Origin: Flavobacterium branchiicola
Lineage (GTDB): Bacteria; Bacteroidota; Bacteroidia; Flavobacteriales; Flavobacteriaceae
Length of the DNA stretch: 64,000 bases
Assembly (NCBI RefSeq): GCF_018383905.1
Contig: NZ_JAGYWA010000004.1
Location: 537,201-601,200, forward strand
Direction: 5' to 3'
Part shown: positions 8,130-17,400 of the stretch, in pieces
How positions within the stretch are numbered: position 1 is the first letter of the stretch
How the letters are laid out: the number at the start of each line of letters is the position of its first letter
The notes under the pieces: model-generated
Database searches by the model: none
What the model was told of the DNA's origin: nothing
What the model saw: the letters and a program-made list of their open reading frames with translations, nothing else
Position numbers and translations under genes: made by a program

Positions 8130-9203
8130 ATGAAAGAATCAACGAGATATAACCGACAAACAATTCTTCCTGAAATAGGGGATGAAGGTCAGCAAAAATT
8201 AGCAAAATCAAAAGTTTTGGTGATTGGTGCAGGAGGTTTGGGCGCATCAATTTTACCATATTTAGCTGCGGCCGGAGTTGGCGAAATCGGAATTGTCGAT
8301 GATGATGTAATCGAAGTTTCGAATTTACATCGTCAGGTTATTTATAAAACTTCGGCTGTTGGAAAATCTAAGGCAGAAGAGGCTAAAGTGATGCTTTCAG
8401 AATTAAATCCGGAAATAAAAATCAATACTTTTTTTGAGAAATTATCAGGAAAAAACGCCCTTTCGTTATTCGAAAAATATGATATTATTGTTGACGCAAC
8501 AGATAATATTTCGATAAAATATTTGATAAATGATGCATGTTTGGTTACGAATAAGCCAATGGTTTACGGATCAATTTTTAGGTTTCAGGGACAAGTTTCG
8601 GTTTTCAACTACCAAAACGGACCAACATACAGATGTTTATATCCCGATGAAAACACGAACGTTCTAAATTGTGAAGACGCTGGTGTAATCGGAATTTCGG
8701 TTGGAATTATTGGAATGCTTCAGGCCAATGAAGTCATAAAAATGATTCTCGGAATTGGAGAGGTTTTAAGCGGAAAAATATTAGTTTACAATATTCTGAA
8801 AAACGAACAACAGAAATATGATTTTGATAAAAATTCAAATCTTCAATTAACAAAAGAAGATTTCGAAAGAAAATATAATTCAGAGGAAAATCAAATTCAA
8901 GAAATATATTTTGAGTCTATTTTAGATGAAATCAATAACGATGAAGTTTTGTTTTTAGATGTTAGAAATGAAGATGAAGTTCCGAAAATTAAATTCAAAA
9001 ACAGTATTCAGATTCCGCTTTTAAATTTGGAAAATGAATTGGGAAAGCTAAATAAAAACCAACTGATTTTTGTTTTCTGTCAATCCGGAATAAGAAGTAA
9101 AATTGCAGTTGAATTGCTCCAGAAAAATCAATTTCAAAAAGTAAAAAGTATTTTGGGTGGAGTTTTAGAAATGAAGCAATTATTAAAAGAAGAAAAAATA
9201 TAG
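8130..9203 (+). CDS. moeB: MoeB/ThiF-type adenylyltransferase fused to a rhodanese domain
   Basis: A 357-residue protein. The N-terminal ThiF/MoeB domain (about 1-235) has the nucleotide-binding GAGGLGASILPYLAAAGVG and the DDDVIEVSNLHRQ motif. The C-terminal rhodanese domain (about 250-357) has the active-site loop FCQSGIRS. MoeB adenylates the C-terminus of MoaD, and a fused rhodanese can deliver the sulfur, as in eukaryotic MOCS3/Uba4. The CxxC zinc pairs of classical MoeB are not obvious here. It lies between moaD and moaE, supporting a molybdenum-cofactor role over thiamin synthesis. Confidence 0.88.
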   Translation: MKESTRYNRQTILPEIGDEGQQKLAKSKVLVIGAGGLGASILPYLAAAGVGEIGIVDDDVIEVSNLHRQVIYKTSAVGKSKAEEAKVMLSELNPEIKINTFFEKLSGKNALSLFEKYDIIVDATDNISIKYLINDACLVTNKPMVYGSIFRFQGQVSVFNYQNGPTYRCLYPDENTNVLNCEDAGVIGISVGIIGMLQANEVIKMILGIGEVLSGKILVYNILKNEQQKYDFDKNSNLQLTKEDFERKYNSEENQIQEIYFESILDEINNDEVLFLDVRNEDEVPKIKFKNSIQIPLLNLENELGKLNKNQLIFVFCQSGIRSKIAVELLQKNQFQKVKSILGGVLEMKQLLKEEKI

Positions 9204-9350
9204 CAGCAGATTACACAGATTAAAAGGATTTAAGTGAGGTTGTCACCCTGAGCGGAGTCGAAGGGCGTTCCAATTGGCTTCAGGCTTCGACTCCGCTCAG
9301 CCGGACAAAAGCAAATGAAAATCTGCTCAATCTGCAAAATCTGCGAGAGA
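9204..9350. repeat. AATCTGC-type repeat interrupted by a CTGAGCGGAGTCGAAG element
   Basis: The outer repeat has CAGCAGATTACACAGATT on the left and AATCTGCAAAATCTGCGAGA on the right, and is seen without interruption at 35136-35254. Inside it, 9240-9308 is a separate element with ends TTGTCACCCTGAGCGGAG and CTCCGCTCAGCCGGACAA. The inner element recurs at 24177-24271, so one repeat has probably entered another. Confidence 0.65.
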
Positions 9351-9360
9351 AATAATTCGT

Positions 9361-9380
9361 GATCCCGATAGCTATCGGGA
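9361..9380. repeat. 18-bp perfect palindrome TCCCGATAGCTATCGGGA
   Basis: The palindrome occupies 9363-9380 and is flanked by ...ATTCGTGA on the left and GTGGCGGAAAA on the right. The flanks without it read like the ATTCGTGGCAGAAAA end of the repeat at 27583-27605, so it may be an insertion with GTG on both sides. A near copy with one base change lies at 42919-42936. Confidence 0.6.
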
Positions 9381-9404
9381 GTGGCGGAAAAAAAACATAA
9401 AAAA

Positions 9405-9836
9405 ATGAGTAAAAATGTATTTGTAGAAGGGCCGATTTCTCCTGAATTTATAGCAGAGTCGATTGCAAAACACCAATCTAAACACACGATTGGCGCACAT
9501 AATATTTTTCTGGGACAAGTTCGTGCCGATGTAATTCATGACAATACCGTTGTTGCGATTGATTATTCAGCTTACACAGATATGGCAAATGAAGCGTTGC
9601 ATACAATTAGAGAAAAAGCTTTTGCTAAATTCGACTTGACCTGCATGCACATTTACCACAGTTTAGGAGTTGTAAAAGCAGGCGAAATCTGTTTGTTTGT
9701 TTTCGTTTCGGCAACACGTCGCAAACAAGTTTATGAAGCGACAGAAGCCATTGTAAACTGGATAAAAACCGATGTGCCAATTTTTGGTAAAGAAATGTTT
9801 GAAAACGATACATTCACCTGGAAACAAAATACCTAA
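9405..9836 (+). CDS. moaE: Molybdopterin synthase catalytic subunit MoaE
   Basis: A 143-residue MoaE. Family features are GAHNIFLGQVRAD, IDYSAYTDMANEAL and the active-site lysine region WIKTDVPIFGKEMF. It transfers sulfur from MoaD thiocarboxylate to the pyranopterin. I chose the ATG at 9405 after an A-rich leader. An in-frame GTG at 9381 lies directly against the palindrome at 9363-9380 and would add a lysine-rich stretch not usual in the family. MoaC/MoaB follows 9 bases later. Confidence 0.92.
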   Translation: MSKNVFVEGPISPEFIAESIAKHQSKHTIGAHNIFLGQVRADVIHDNTVVAIDYSAYTDMANEALHTIREKAFAKFDLTCMHIYHSLGVVKAGEICLFVFVSATRRKQVYEATEAIVNWIKTDVPIFGKEMFENDTFTWKQNT

Positions 9837-9845
9837 TAAATAAAA

Positions 9846-10760
9846 ATGGTAGATATTACGCATAAAATAAGCACTTTAAGAGTCGCAACTGCAACTGCAA
9901 TTGTAAAAGTCAGTAAACAAGAAACAATTGATGCTGTTGTAAACAATTTAGTGCCAAAAGGGAATGTGCTGGAAATGGCAAAAACCGCGGGATTGTTTGC
10001 GGTTAAAAACACACATTTATCTATTCCCGATTGTCATCCGCTTCCTATTGAATTTACTTCGGTTGAATATAATATCGAAGGTCTGGAAATTCATATTATT
10101 TTCAAAGTAAAAACGGTTTATAAAACTGGAGTTGAGGTTGAAGCCATGCATGGTGCATCGATCGTGGCATTGACAATGTACGACATGTTGAAACCGATTG
10201 ATAAAGAAATCGAAATTTCGACGATAAAATTGATTAACAAAGAAGGCGGAAAATCGTCTTTCAAAAATAAATTTCCGAATGCAATTAAAGCGGCTGTTTT
10301 TGTTTGTTCCGATTCCATTTTTGCAGGAGATAAAGAAGACAGATCAGGAAAAGTGATAGTAGAGAAATTGGACTCTTATGGAGTTGAAACTTCTCATTAT
10401 GAAATTATTCCTGATGAATTGGACATTATTCAGGAAAAAACAAAAGCTTTAGCTAAAGAAAATCAATTAGTGATTTTTACGGGCGGAACTGGATTGTCTC
10501 CAAGAGATGTTACGCCGGAAGCTTTGGCACCATTATTAGAAAGCCGAATTCCGGGAATTGAAGAAGCAATTCGTAATTACGGGCAGCAAAGAATGCCGTA
10601 TGCCATGTTATCACGAACGGTTGCAGGAACTTTGGGCAAAACAGTAGTTTTAGCTTTGCCGGGATCAACAAACGGAGCAAGAGAATCTATGGATGCTGTT
10701 TTTCCGCATTTGTTGCACGTTTTTCATATTTTAAAAGGAAAAAATCATGACAGTCTCTAA
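9846..10760 (+). CDS. moaC: MoaC-MoaB/MogA fusion protein
   Basis: This 304-residue protein joins two cofactor enzymes. Residues 1-150 are MoaC, with KTAGLFAVKNTHLSIPDCHP and EVEAMHGASIVALTMYDM; MoaC works with MoaA to make cyclic pyranopterin monophosphate. Residues 155-304 are a MoaB/MogA-type domain, with VFVCSDSIFAGDKEDRSG, FTGGTGLSPRDVTPEA and ALPGSTNGARE, which adenylates molybdopterin before MoeA acts. The fusion couples an early and a late step in one chain. Its end overlaps moaA by 14 bases, implying translational coupling. Confidence 0.93.
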   Translation: MVDITHKISTLRVATATAIVKVSKQETIDAVVNNLVPKGNVLEMAKTAGLFAVKNTHLSIPDCHPLPIEFTSVEYNIEGLEIHIIFKVKTVYKTGVEVEAMHGASIVALTMYDMLKPIDKEIEISTIKLINKEGGKSSFKNKFPNAIKAAVFVCSDSIFAGDKEDRSGKVIVEKLDSYGVETSHYEIIPDELDIIQEKTKALAKENQLVIFTGGTGLSPRDVTPEALAPLLESRIPGIEEAIRNYGQQRMPYAMLSRTVAGTLGKTVVLALPGSTNGARESMDAVFPHLLHVFHILKGKNHDSL

Positions 10761-11754
10761 CACTATTTTAACGGATGGTTTTGGGCGCAAACACAATTAT
10801 TTGCGCATTTCGCTGCTGGAAAAATGCAACCTGCGTTGTACGTACTGCATGCCTGCTGACGGAATCGCGCTTTCTCCAAAAGCCAGTTTAATGACGGCTG
10901 ATGAGATTTTTGCAATTGCTCAAACTTTCGCAGAAAATGGTGTTGACAAAATACGATTAACTGGAGGCGAACCTTTGCTTCGAAAAGATTTCCCAGAAAT
11001 CGTTTCTAAATTATCAGCATTAGGAATTTCTCTTTCTATAACTACAAACGGAATTTTAATTGATCGTCATATAGACGTTTTAAAGCAGTTTAAAGTCAAA
11101 AAGATCAATTTGAGTTTAGATACACTTATTTCGTCAAAATTTCATTCTATAACGCTTAGAAATCAGTTTGAGAAGGTTATTGATAATCTACACTTGCTTT
11201 TGAATAATGATTTTGAAGTAAAAGTGAATGTGGTTTTAATGAAAGGTTTTAATGATAACGAAATCATCGATTTTGTAAAACTGACACAGTTTCTTCCAAT
11301 TTCGGTTCGTTTTATTGAATTTATGCCTTTTGCAGGAAATGAGTGGGATAGGAGTAAAATGGTTTCTCAGCAAGAGATTTTGTCTTTAGTTGAAACAGAA
11401 TTTTCATCAAATGAAATTCAGAAATTAGAAGATGAAAAAAACTTTACAGCAAGAACCTATAAAGTAAAAGGTTTTCAGGGTAATTTCGGAATTATAAGTT
11501 CTATTACCAATCCGTTTTGTGACAGTTGCAACCGCATCAGACTTACAGCAGACGGAAAAATAAAAAATTGCCTTTTCTCGAATTCTGAAACCGATTTATT
11601 GACGGCTTTTAGAAATGGTGAATCTATTGAAAACTTGATTTCAGATTCTATTCAAAATAAAAAGAAAGTCCGCGCTGGAATGGTTACTATTGATGAAATG
11701 GATGATCCGGCACTTCATTTTGATAATCGTAGTATGATTGCGATTGGGGGATAG
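10747..11754 (+). CDS. moaA: GTP 3',8-cyclase MoaA
   Basis: A 335-residue radical-SAM enzyme. The N-terminal cluster is bound by C27, C31 and C34 (CNLRCTYC), followed by RLTGGEPLLRKDF. The second cluster uses C258, C261 and C275 in FCDSCNRIRLTADG. The protein ends in Gly-Gly, which in MoaA reaches the active site. It catalyses the first step from GTP to the pyranopterin together with MoaC. It is the last gene of the cofactor block and is followed by a strong hairpin. Confidence 0.95.
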   Translation: MTVSNTILTDGFGRKHNYLRISLLEKCNLRCTYCMPADGIALSPKASLMTADEIFAIAQTFAENGVDKIRLTGGEPLLRKDFPEIVSKLSALGISLSITTNGILIDRHIDVLKQFKVKKINLSLDTLISSKFHSITLRNQFEKVIDNLHLLLNNDFEVKVNVVLMKGFNDNEIIDFVKLTQFLPISVRFIEFMPFAGNEWDRSKMVSQQEILSLVETEFSSNEIQKLEDEKNFTARTYKVKGFQGNFGIISSITNPFCDSCNRIRLTADGKIKNCLFSNSETDLLTAFRNGESIENLISDSIQNKKKVRAGMVTIDEMDDPALHFDNRSMIAIGG

Positions 11755-11771
11755 ATTTTGTCTTTAAAAAT

Positions 11772-11800
11772 CTTTGTCAAAGTTTTAAACTTTGACAAAG
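11772..11800. terminator. TTTGTCAAAG palindrome after moaA
   Basis: A 29-base inverted repeat, CTTTGTCAAAGTTT and AACTTTGACAAAG around TA, stands 18 bases after the moaA stop. Versions of the same palindrome occur at about 24283-24313 and at 61072-61106, so it is a repeated element. Here its place suggests it ends the moe/moa transcript. No long T-run follows. Confidence 0.45.
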
Positions 11801-11938
11801 ATAAGCGTATAGTTTGTTAGGATGACAAAAATGGGGATGCTCTTTGCGTCCCAAAGCTTCGGGATTGTGCGATTCCTAGTTTCTCAGCAATGACAAAAAA
11901 CAAAAAAGGCTCAACTTTACGTCAAACCTTTCTTAATA

Positions 11939-12574
11939 TTATTTTTTCTTTTTAGCTTTTGCTTTCTTTTTAGACTTTGCTTTCTTTTTTGCAATTTTCT
12001 TAGCTTTAGCTTTTTCCTTTGCTTTTTTCGCTTTCTCTTTTTTCTTTGCTGCAGCTTTTAGTTTTGCTTTTTTAGCTTTTTCTTTCTGTTTATCTTTTTT
12101 AGCTTTATCTTTTTTCTTTGCTGCTTTCTTTTTGGCTTTTTCTTTTTCCTTGTCTTTCACTTTTTTCTTCTTTTTATCGTTAGACTTATTTTTAGCTTTT
12201 TCTTCAGTTGCAATAACTTCCGTTGTAGTTTCTTTTATTTCAACAATTGGTTCAATAACTGCTGGCTTTACTACAGGAGCTGTTACTTTTTTTGCAGGAG
12301 TTCTGCTTACTGTCGGTTTTACTGTTGCTGCCGGAGCTGCTGCTTTTGTAACTGGTTTTGCCGGTGCTTTTGTTGCGGTTGGCTTTGCAGTAGTTGAAGT
12401 TGTAGATTTTGTAGCTGCGGGTTTTGCTGTTGTTACAGGTTTGGCAGCCGCAGGTTTACGAACAGGTGTTTTTGCAGGAGCTGTATTTACAGGTTTTTCG
12501 GTAACTGGCTTTGCAGTTTCTGCTGCCGGAGAATCGATTTTCTCAGGAGTAGTTTCTTCGGGTTTATTTTCCAT
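11939..12574 (-). CDS. Histone-H1-like Lys/Ala-rich basic protein
   Basis: A 211-residue low-complexity protein. Residues 1-115 are a Pro/Ala/Thr/Lys region with repeated AKPV and TKPA-like words. From about residue 128 to the end it is almost only Lys and Ala (KKKAKSKKKAKAKKKK at the tail). This is the composition of bacterial histone-H1-like and ribosome- or nucleic-acid-binding tails, so DNA or RNA binding is likely by composition alone. It stands alone between moaA and the rubredoxin-fusion gene. No specific link to nitrate use is visible. The opposite strand is open only because of the biased codons. Confidence 0.7.
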   Translation of the reverse strand: MENKPEETTPEKIDSPAAETAKPVTEKPVNTAPAKTPVRKPAAAKPVTTAKPAATKSTTSTTAKPTATKAPAKPVTKAAAPAATVKPTVSRTPAKKVTAPVVKPAVIEPIVEIKETTTEVIATEEKAKNKSNDKKKKKVKDKEKEKAKKKAAKKKDKAKKDKQKEKAKKAKLKAAAKKKEKAKKAKEKAKAKKIAKKKAKSKKKAKAKKKK

Positions 12575-12938
12575 ATAAAAGTGCTTTTGATAAGTATTTT
12601 ACTAGCAATGTAACTAAATTGTTAATTCTCAGTTAAGTAAAGATAAATATAAAACAAGCTTCTCAATGTTAAGTTTTTCGGTTATTTTTCAAATTAAATA
12701 ACTGATGTCTAAATGTTTAGCATTTTTTCTGAATTTTTAAACTGAAATCTCTTAACAATTCTACATGAAAAAATGGAAGAATTTGCTGTATAATAAAAAA
12801 GGGATAGACGAATTATTTCTTTTGAAAATGGATGCCATAGCCCCGATGGAAGCGACATCCTTTTGTTTTTTTCTTTAAAAAACAAAAGATACAGCGGACA
12901 GCGGGAATAGCTCCTAATAAATATTCTAAATGTTGTGA
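12575..12938. other. Intergenic region with a conserved two-box hairpin element
   Basis: The left half is plain AT-rich sequence. At 12833-12917 lies an element with GCCATAGCCCCGATGGAAGC on one side and ACAGCGGACAGCGGGAATAGC on the other, enclosing a 12-bp hairpin (CTTTTGTTTTTT at 12860-12871, AAAAAACAAAAG at 12877-12888). A related pair of boxes with a different hairpin is at 24693-24742. Such paired boxes around a variable hairpin suggest a structured RNA or mobile DNA family. I see no gene here. Confidence 0.5.
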
Positions 12939-14369
12939 TTAACTTTTTACCAATTCCAAAATTCTGAAATTGCTTTTTGGGGCTTCACAAAGAGAACAGC
13001 AATAAGTGTCGGATAAATCGGTGAATAGAAGGCCTTTTGGAATTCCCTGGCTTTCGTCTCCGTATTCCGGGTTATAAAGCGATAAGCATTCCTGACATTG
13101 GTAAATATCTAATTGTGGTTTTTCTTTTTTCTGCGGACTTTCTGTTGTTTCTAATGCAGCATTTCCGAGTTCGTCGAAATATTTACGGCTTAATTCAATT
13201 AAAATCGTCGGAAGTTCCAGCTTATCAATGTCTTGTGAATGCACAATGTATTCGCGCGTGTTTGGGTCGAAATTCTTCGCAAACAAAACATTGTAAGTAT
13301 CTCTGATTTTAATGGATTCTAAAGCCGCCGGAAGTTCGTTTTTTTCGATGACAATCGAAGTGAAATAATGTCCATCGCGATTGTATTCTGAAATCCCGAA
13401 ATTTAATCCGTATGTACTGATGTCGAATTGATCTAAAGTTCGAACCAGAAATGTTTTCAGGTTCAAAGCCCATTCCATTGCAACAGGTAAATGCCAATTT
13501 AATTCCAGTAAAGAATGACGAACATTGATTCCGCGTTTACCTAAGAATTTTTCCCATTCGAGTTTTCGGTCTTTTGGGATTCCTTTTATGATAAATGATT
13601 TCCAGGGCGTAATACAGATTTTCCCAATTTTGCATTCAAAACACAAATCGCACATTTCTTTCAGAAAATCTAAATCATAGAGATTATTACGCCAATACAA
13701 ACCCAACCAATATTGATCGATTCCCATTCGGTTCATTCCTTCGTAATACGGAAATGGATAAAACGGAATATTAAGAGGTTTGTCGATTGTTCTGTTATTA
13801 GTATCTAAAATTTCACTTACCATTGAAAAAAGCAATTCGATATCTACAGCATCATCTTTGGCAATTTTCTCAATTTCGTAATAGATTTTGGCTAAATCCC
13901 AGCTGTAAATCAAAACAGGATACATTTCCATTTTTTCCCATTTTGGGAGGCGAATGTATAAATACCAATAATCTTCGTGTTCTGAAGCGATAAAATTCAA
14001 TTGCCCCGTAAACAAAGGAACCAACTGCTGTTTTGGGTCAGTTATGTTGACTTTAAGTTTTGGCTGTTCTTTAAATTCTTCTAAAATATATAAAAAACGA
14101 TTTCCGGTAAGCCAGTTTGTATTTCTGAAAATATCGGTTGAAACATAAGAGGAAACGATATTATTACCGCTTTTTTGGTCGGGATAAACAAAATGATGTT
14201 TACCTAAAGTAGTTTTGTCCAAAGATTTAAAACCTTGAGGGAAAATAATATCTTGTCTTGAACCAAACGAAATCGACTCGAGACCTTCTTCTAAAGCAAT
14301 ATTAACTACCTCACGTAATTCTCCTGGTGAAATAACGCCTCCTTTTACTATTAATCTTGTTAACTCCAT
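12939..14369 (-). CDS. Nitrite/sulfite-reductase-like protein with C-terminal rubredoxin
   Basis: A 476-residue protein. The N-terminal part (about 1-400) resembles the ferredoxin-like and half-domain repeats of siroheme nitrite/sulfite reductases, for example ITPWKSFIIKGIP and GLNFGISE. The usual C-x5-C / C-x3-C siroheme cluster motif is missing; instead there is a compact group C240, C243, C246, C252. The C-terminal domain is a rubredoxin with C425-x2-C428 and C458-x2-C461. It lies beside the nitrate reductase gene in the same direction. An electron carrier or accessory protein for nitrate or nitrite reduction is the likely role, but catalytic activity is doubtful. Confidence 0.65.
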   Translation of the reverse strand: MELTRLIVKGGVISPGELREVVNIALEEGLESISFGSRQDIIFPQGFKSLDKTTLGKHHFVYPDQKSGNNIVSSYVSTDIFRNTNWLTGNRFLYILEEFKEQPKLKVNITDPKQQLVPLFTGQLNFIASEHEDYWYLYIRLPKWEKMEMYPVLIYSWDLAKIYYEIEKIAKDDAVDIELLFSMVSEILDTNNRTIDKPLNIPFYPFPYYEGMNRMGIDQYWLGLYWRNNLYDLDFLKEMCDLCFECKIGKICITPWKSFIIKGIPKDRKLEWEKFLGKRGINVRHSLLELNWHLPVAMEWALNLKTFLVRTLDQFDISTYGLNFGISEYNRDGHYFTSIVIEKNELPAALESIKIRDTYNVLFAKNFDPNTREYIVHSQDIDKLELPTILIELSRKYFDELGNAALETTESPQKKEKPQLDIYQCQECLSLYNPEYGDESQGIPKGLLFTDLSDTYCCSLCEAPKSNFRILELVKS

Positions 14370-14379
14370 TTGTTTATTT

Positions 14380-14442
14380 TGTTTCAGGTTTTCTTTGTTT
14401 CAGGTTTCACGTTCCAACAACTTGAAACGTGAAACCTGAAAC
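14380..14442. repeat. GTTTCAGG / CCTGAAAC inverted repeat
   Basis: GTTTCAGGTTTCACGTTCC (14397-14415) and its reverse complement-like ACGTGAAACCTGAAAC (14427-14442) form a long hairpin between two genes of the same direction. The nitrate reductase stop codon lies 9 bases away. It belongs to the TTGAAAC repeat family seen at 105-291. Confidence 0.65.
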
Positions 14443-14450
14443 AAAAGAAA

Positions 14451-17400
14451 CTATTTACACTTAGCGAGTATCTCTTTTACTTCTGTTTTACAGCTTCCGC
14501 AGCCTAAACCTGCGCCTGTGTTTTTGCATAAATCGGTGAAATCGTTTACACCGCTTTTTATTGTTTCTTCTATATTTCCGGCTCCGACCTGACTACATGA
14601 GCAAACCAATTTTCCTAAAACAGGTTTTGCTGTTGAGCTTCCTCGAAGTAATAAATTTCGTTTGTCAGATAATTCGATTTTGCTTTCGATCATGGTTTTG
14701 AATTCGGCAAACTCGTTTTTATCGCCCATTAAAATCGCTCCGACCAAAAGATCATCTTTTACGATGCATTTTTTGTAATAGCGTTTTTTGAGATCCGAGA
14801 AAATAATTTCCTCGTAAGAATCGTCGTTTTCCGGAATTTCAATATCGCCAATACTACAAAGATTAATGTCTTCTAGTTTTAGGATATTCATTAAAATCGA
14901 ACCTTTGTAATAACTGCTGATGTCACCCGCTAAAAAGTTCGCCAGAATATCAGCTTGTTCTTCGGCGGCAGAAGTGATTCCGAATAACTTATTATTGAAT
15001 TCAGCTATTTCTCCAATCGCAAAAATATCTGGATTTGAGGTTTGTAAATACTGGTTTACTTTAACGCCTCGTCCGCAAGACAAACCGCTTTCTCGGGCAA
15101 TTTCGATATTTGGAATTGTTCCGATTGTGTATACAATTGCATTTGCCGTAATGATTTTTCCGCTTTTTAAAGCAATTTCAATTTCGTTTGGATTATCAGT
15201 TTCAAAAACGGTACTAACTTCATTATCAAAGTAAATTTGAATATCACGAAGTTGTACTTCTTCGGCCAGAAGTTTGCTTGAAATCAAGTCCAATTGACGC
15301 TCCATTAAACGCGAAGCTCTTTGAACTATAGTGGTTTTTACTTTTTTATGTTTTAAAGCCGCAGCTAATTCCAAACCTAATAATCCACCGCCAATAATGA
15401 CCACATGCTGTTCTTCTGGCGGAAGATTGGTGCTGTCCAAATGTTTTTTTAATCGATCAGCATCCTCTTTTTTTCTAACCGTAAATCGGCCAGGAAGATG
15501 TAACTGTGCATTTTCGGGAACGAAAGGACGGCTTCCGGTAGCTAAAATCAAGGAATCAAAAGTGTGAAATTGTCCTTCACTGTCGATGATTGTTTTTTGT
15601 TTTGGATCTAATTTCTCAATTGCAACTCCGGCTTTCATGGTAATTTTTAGTTTACTGAAAGCTTCGCCGTCTTTTACTTTTAAAAGTTGTTCCCAGCTAA
15701 ATTCTCCCGTCATATATTCAGGAAGTAAAACGCGATTGTAAAACGGATTCATTTCATTTGAAAAAACGATAATCTCGTCGGTGGTATTGAATTCACGATA
15801 GTTCTGAATAAATCGGAATGAAGCCGCTCCGGCGCCAACAATAGCAATTTTCTGAAATGGTTTTACATATTTGGTAATCGAAACGGTTGTGTATTTAAAA
15901 TCCGGTTCTTTTGAAACTGGATCAACAACAGTGTTCGTTAAATTATTCGTTCTGTTTAAATCATTTTCGAGCTGTTTTCCCCAATGCATTGGTAAGAAGA
16001 GCACTTTTTCTTTGATAGAATCTGTAACTTTTGCTTTTACACGAACTTCGCCGTTTTTACTGGTTACCGTAACAATATCTCCGTTTTTAATTTCATTTTT
16101 GTAAGCATCAATCGGATTTATTTCTAAAACCGGACTTGGTATATGGGTTAATAATCTCGATACTTTTCCTGTTTTGGTCATCGTATGCCATTGATCGCGA
16201 ATTCTTCCTGTGGTTAAAATAAAAGGAAATTCGGCATTGGGTTGAACCGATGTATTTTCGATAGAAACAGGCAGATTGAAAATTGCTTTTCCAGATGGCG
16301 TATAGAATTTTTTGTCTGTAAATAATCTTGGAGTTCCCGGGTGTCCGTAATCAGGAACTGGCCACTGAAAAGTTCCTTCGGTTTTTAAACGATTATAATT
16401 TAAAAATGAAATATCAATATTGGTGTTTTTGGTGAGTGCGCAGTGTTCTTTATAAATTTCTTCGGCACTGTTGAAATTGAACCCGTTGAAATTCATTTTT
16501 TTAGCAAAGCGAATTAAAATTTCGATGTCCGGAAGTGCTTCGCCCGGCGCGTTAATTCCTTTGGGCAAATACGAAATACGACGCTCTGAATTGGTCATTG
16601 TTCCTTCTTTTTCCAGCCATCCGGCAGCCGGAAGTAACAGATCGGCAAATTTAGCTGTATCTGCATTATGCGAAATATCCTGAACGACAACGAATTTAGC
16701 ATTTTGAAGTGCTTTTTCAATTCTTCTTGAATCGGGTAAACTCACTAAAGGATTGGTACAGATAATCCAAACGGCTTTCATTTTTCCGGATTCTAAGGCT
16801 TCAAACATTTCTGTTGCAGTTAACCCTGGTTTGTCTGAAATCTCGTCAACGCCCCAAAAATCAGCAACTTCTTTTCGGTGCGTAGGATTTGCTATGTCTT
16901 TGTGTGCAGCTAGAAGTGTTGCCATTCCGCCCACTTCGCGTCCACCCATTGCATTTGGTTGACCGGTAAGTGAAAAGGGTCCGGAACCTGGTTTTCCTAC
17001 TTGTCCGGTTAATAAAGACAAATTTAATAAAGCGGTATTTTTATCTACGCCAACGGCACTTTGATTTAATCCCATTGCCCAAAGCGAAATAAATCCTTTG
17101 GCTTTTCCGATAATATCGGCAGCTAGTTTAATATCGTTTACCGAAATTCCGCAAAGTTTAGAAGCTTTTTCTAAAGAAGTGCCTAAAACTAAATCTTTAT
17201 ATTGTTTGAAATTCTCTGCATTGTTTTTTACAAAATCATGATCTACATGTCCTTTTTCTATAATGCGTCTGGCAATGGCGTGGTATAAAATAATGTCAGA
17301 GCCCGGAATAATTTGTAAATGTAAATCGGCGAAAGCTGCTGTATCGGTGCGTCTGGGATCAATTACAATTACTTTTATTTTCGGATTTTTCTCTTTGTGT

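Noticed and set aside
12132..12578. Long open frame on the plus strand opposite the Lys/Ala-rich gene
   Set aside because: It is the antisense of a biased Lys/Ala/Thr codon run and gives a Phe/Val/Ala-rich product with no family features.
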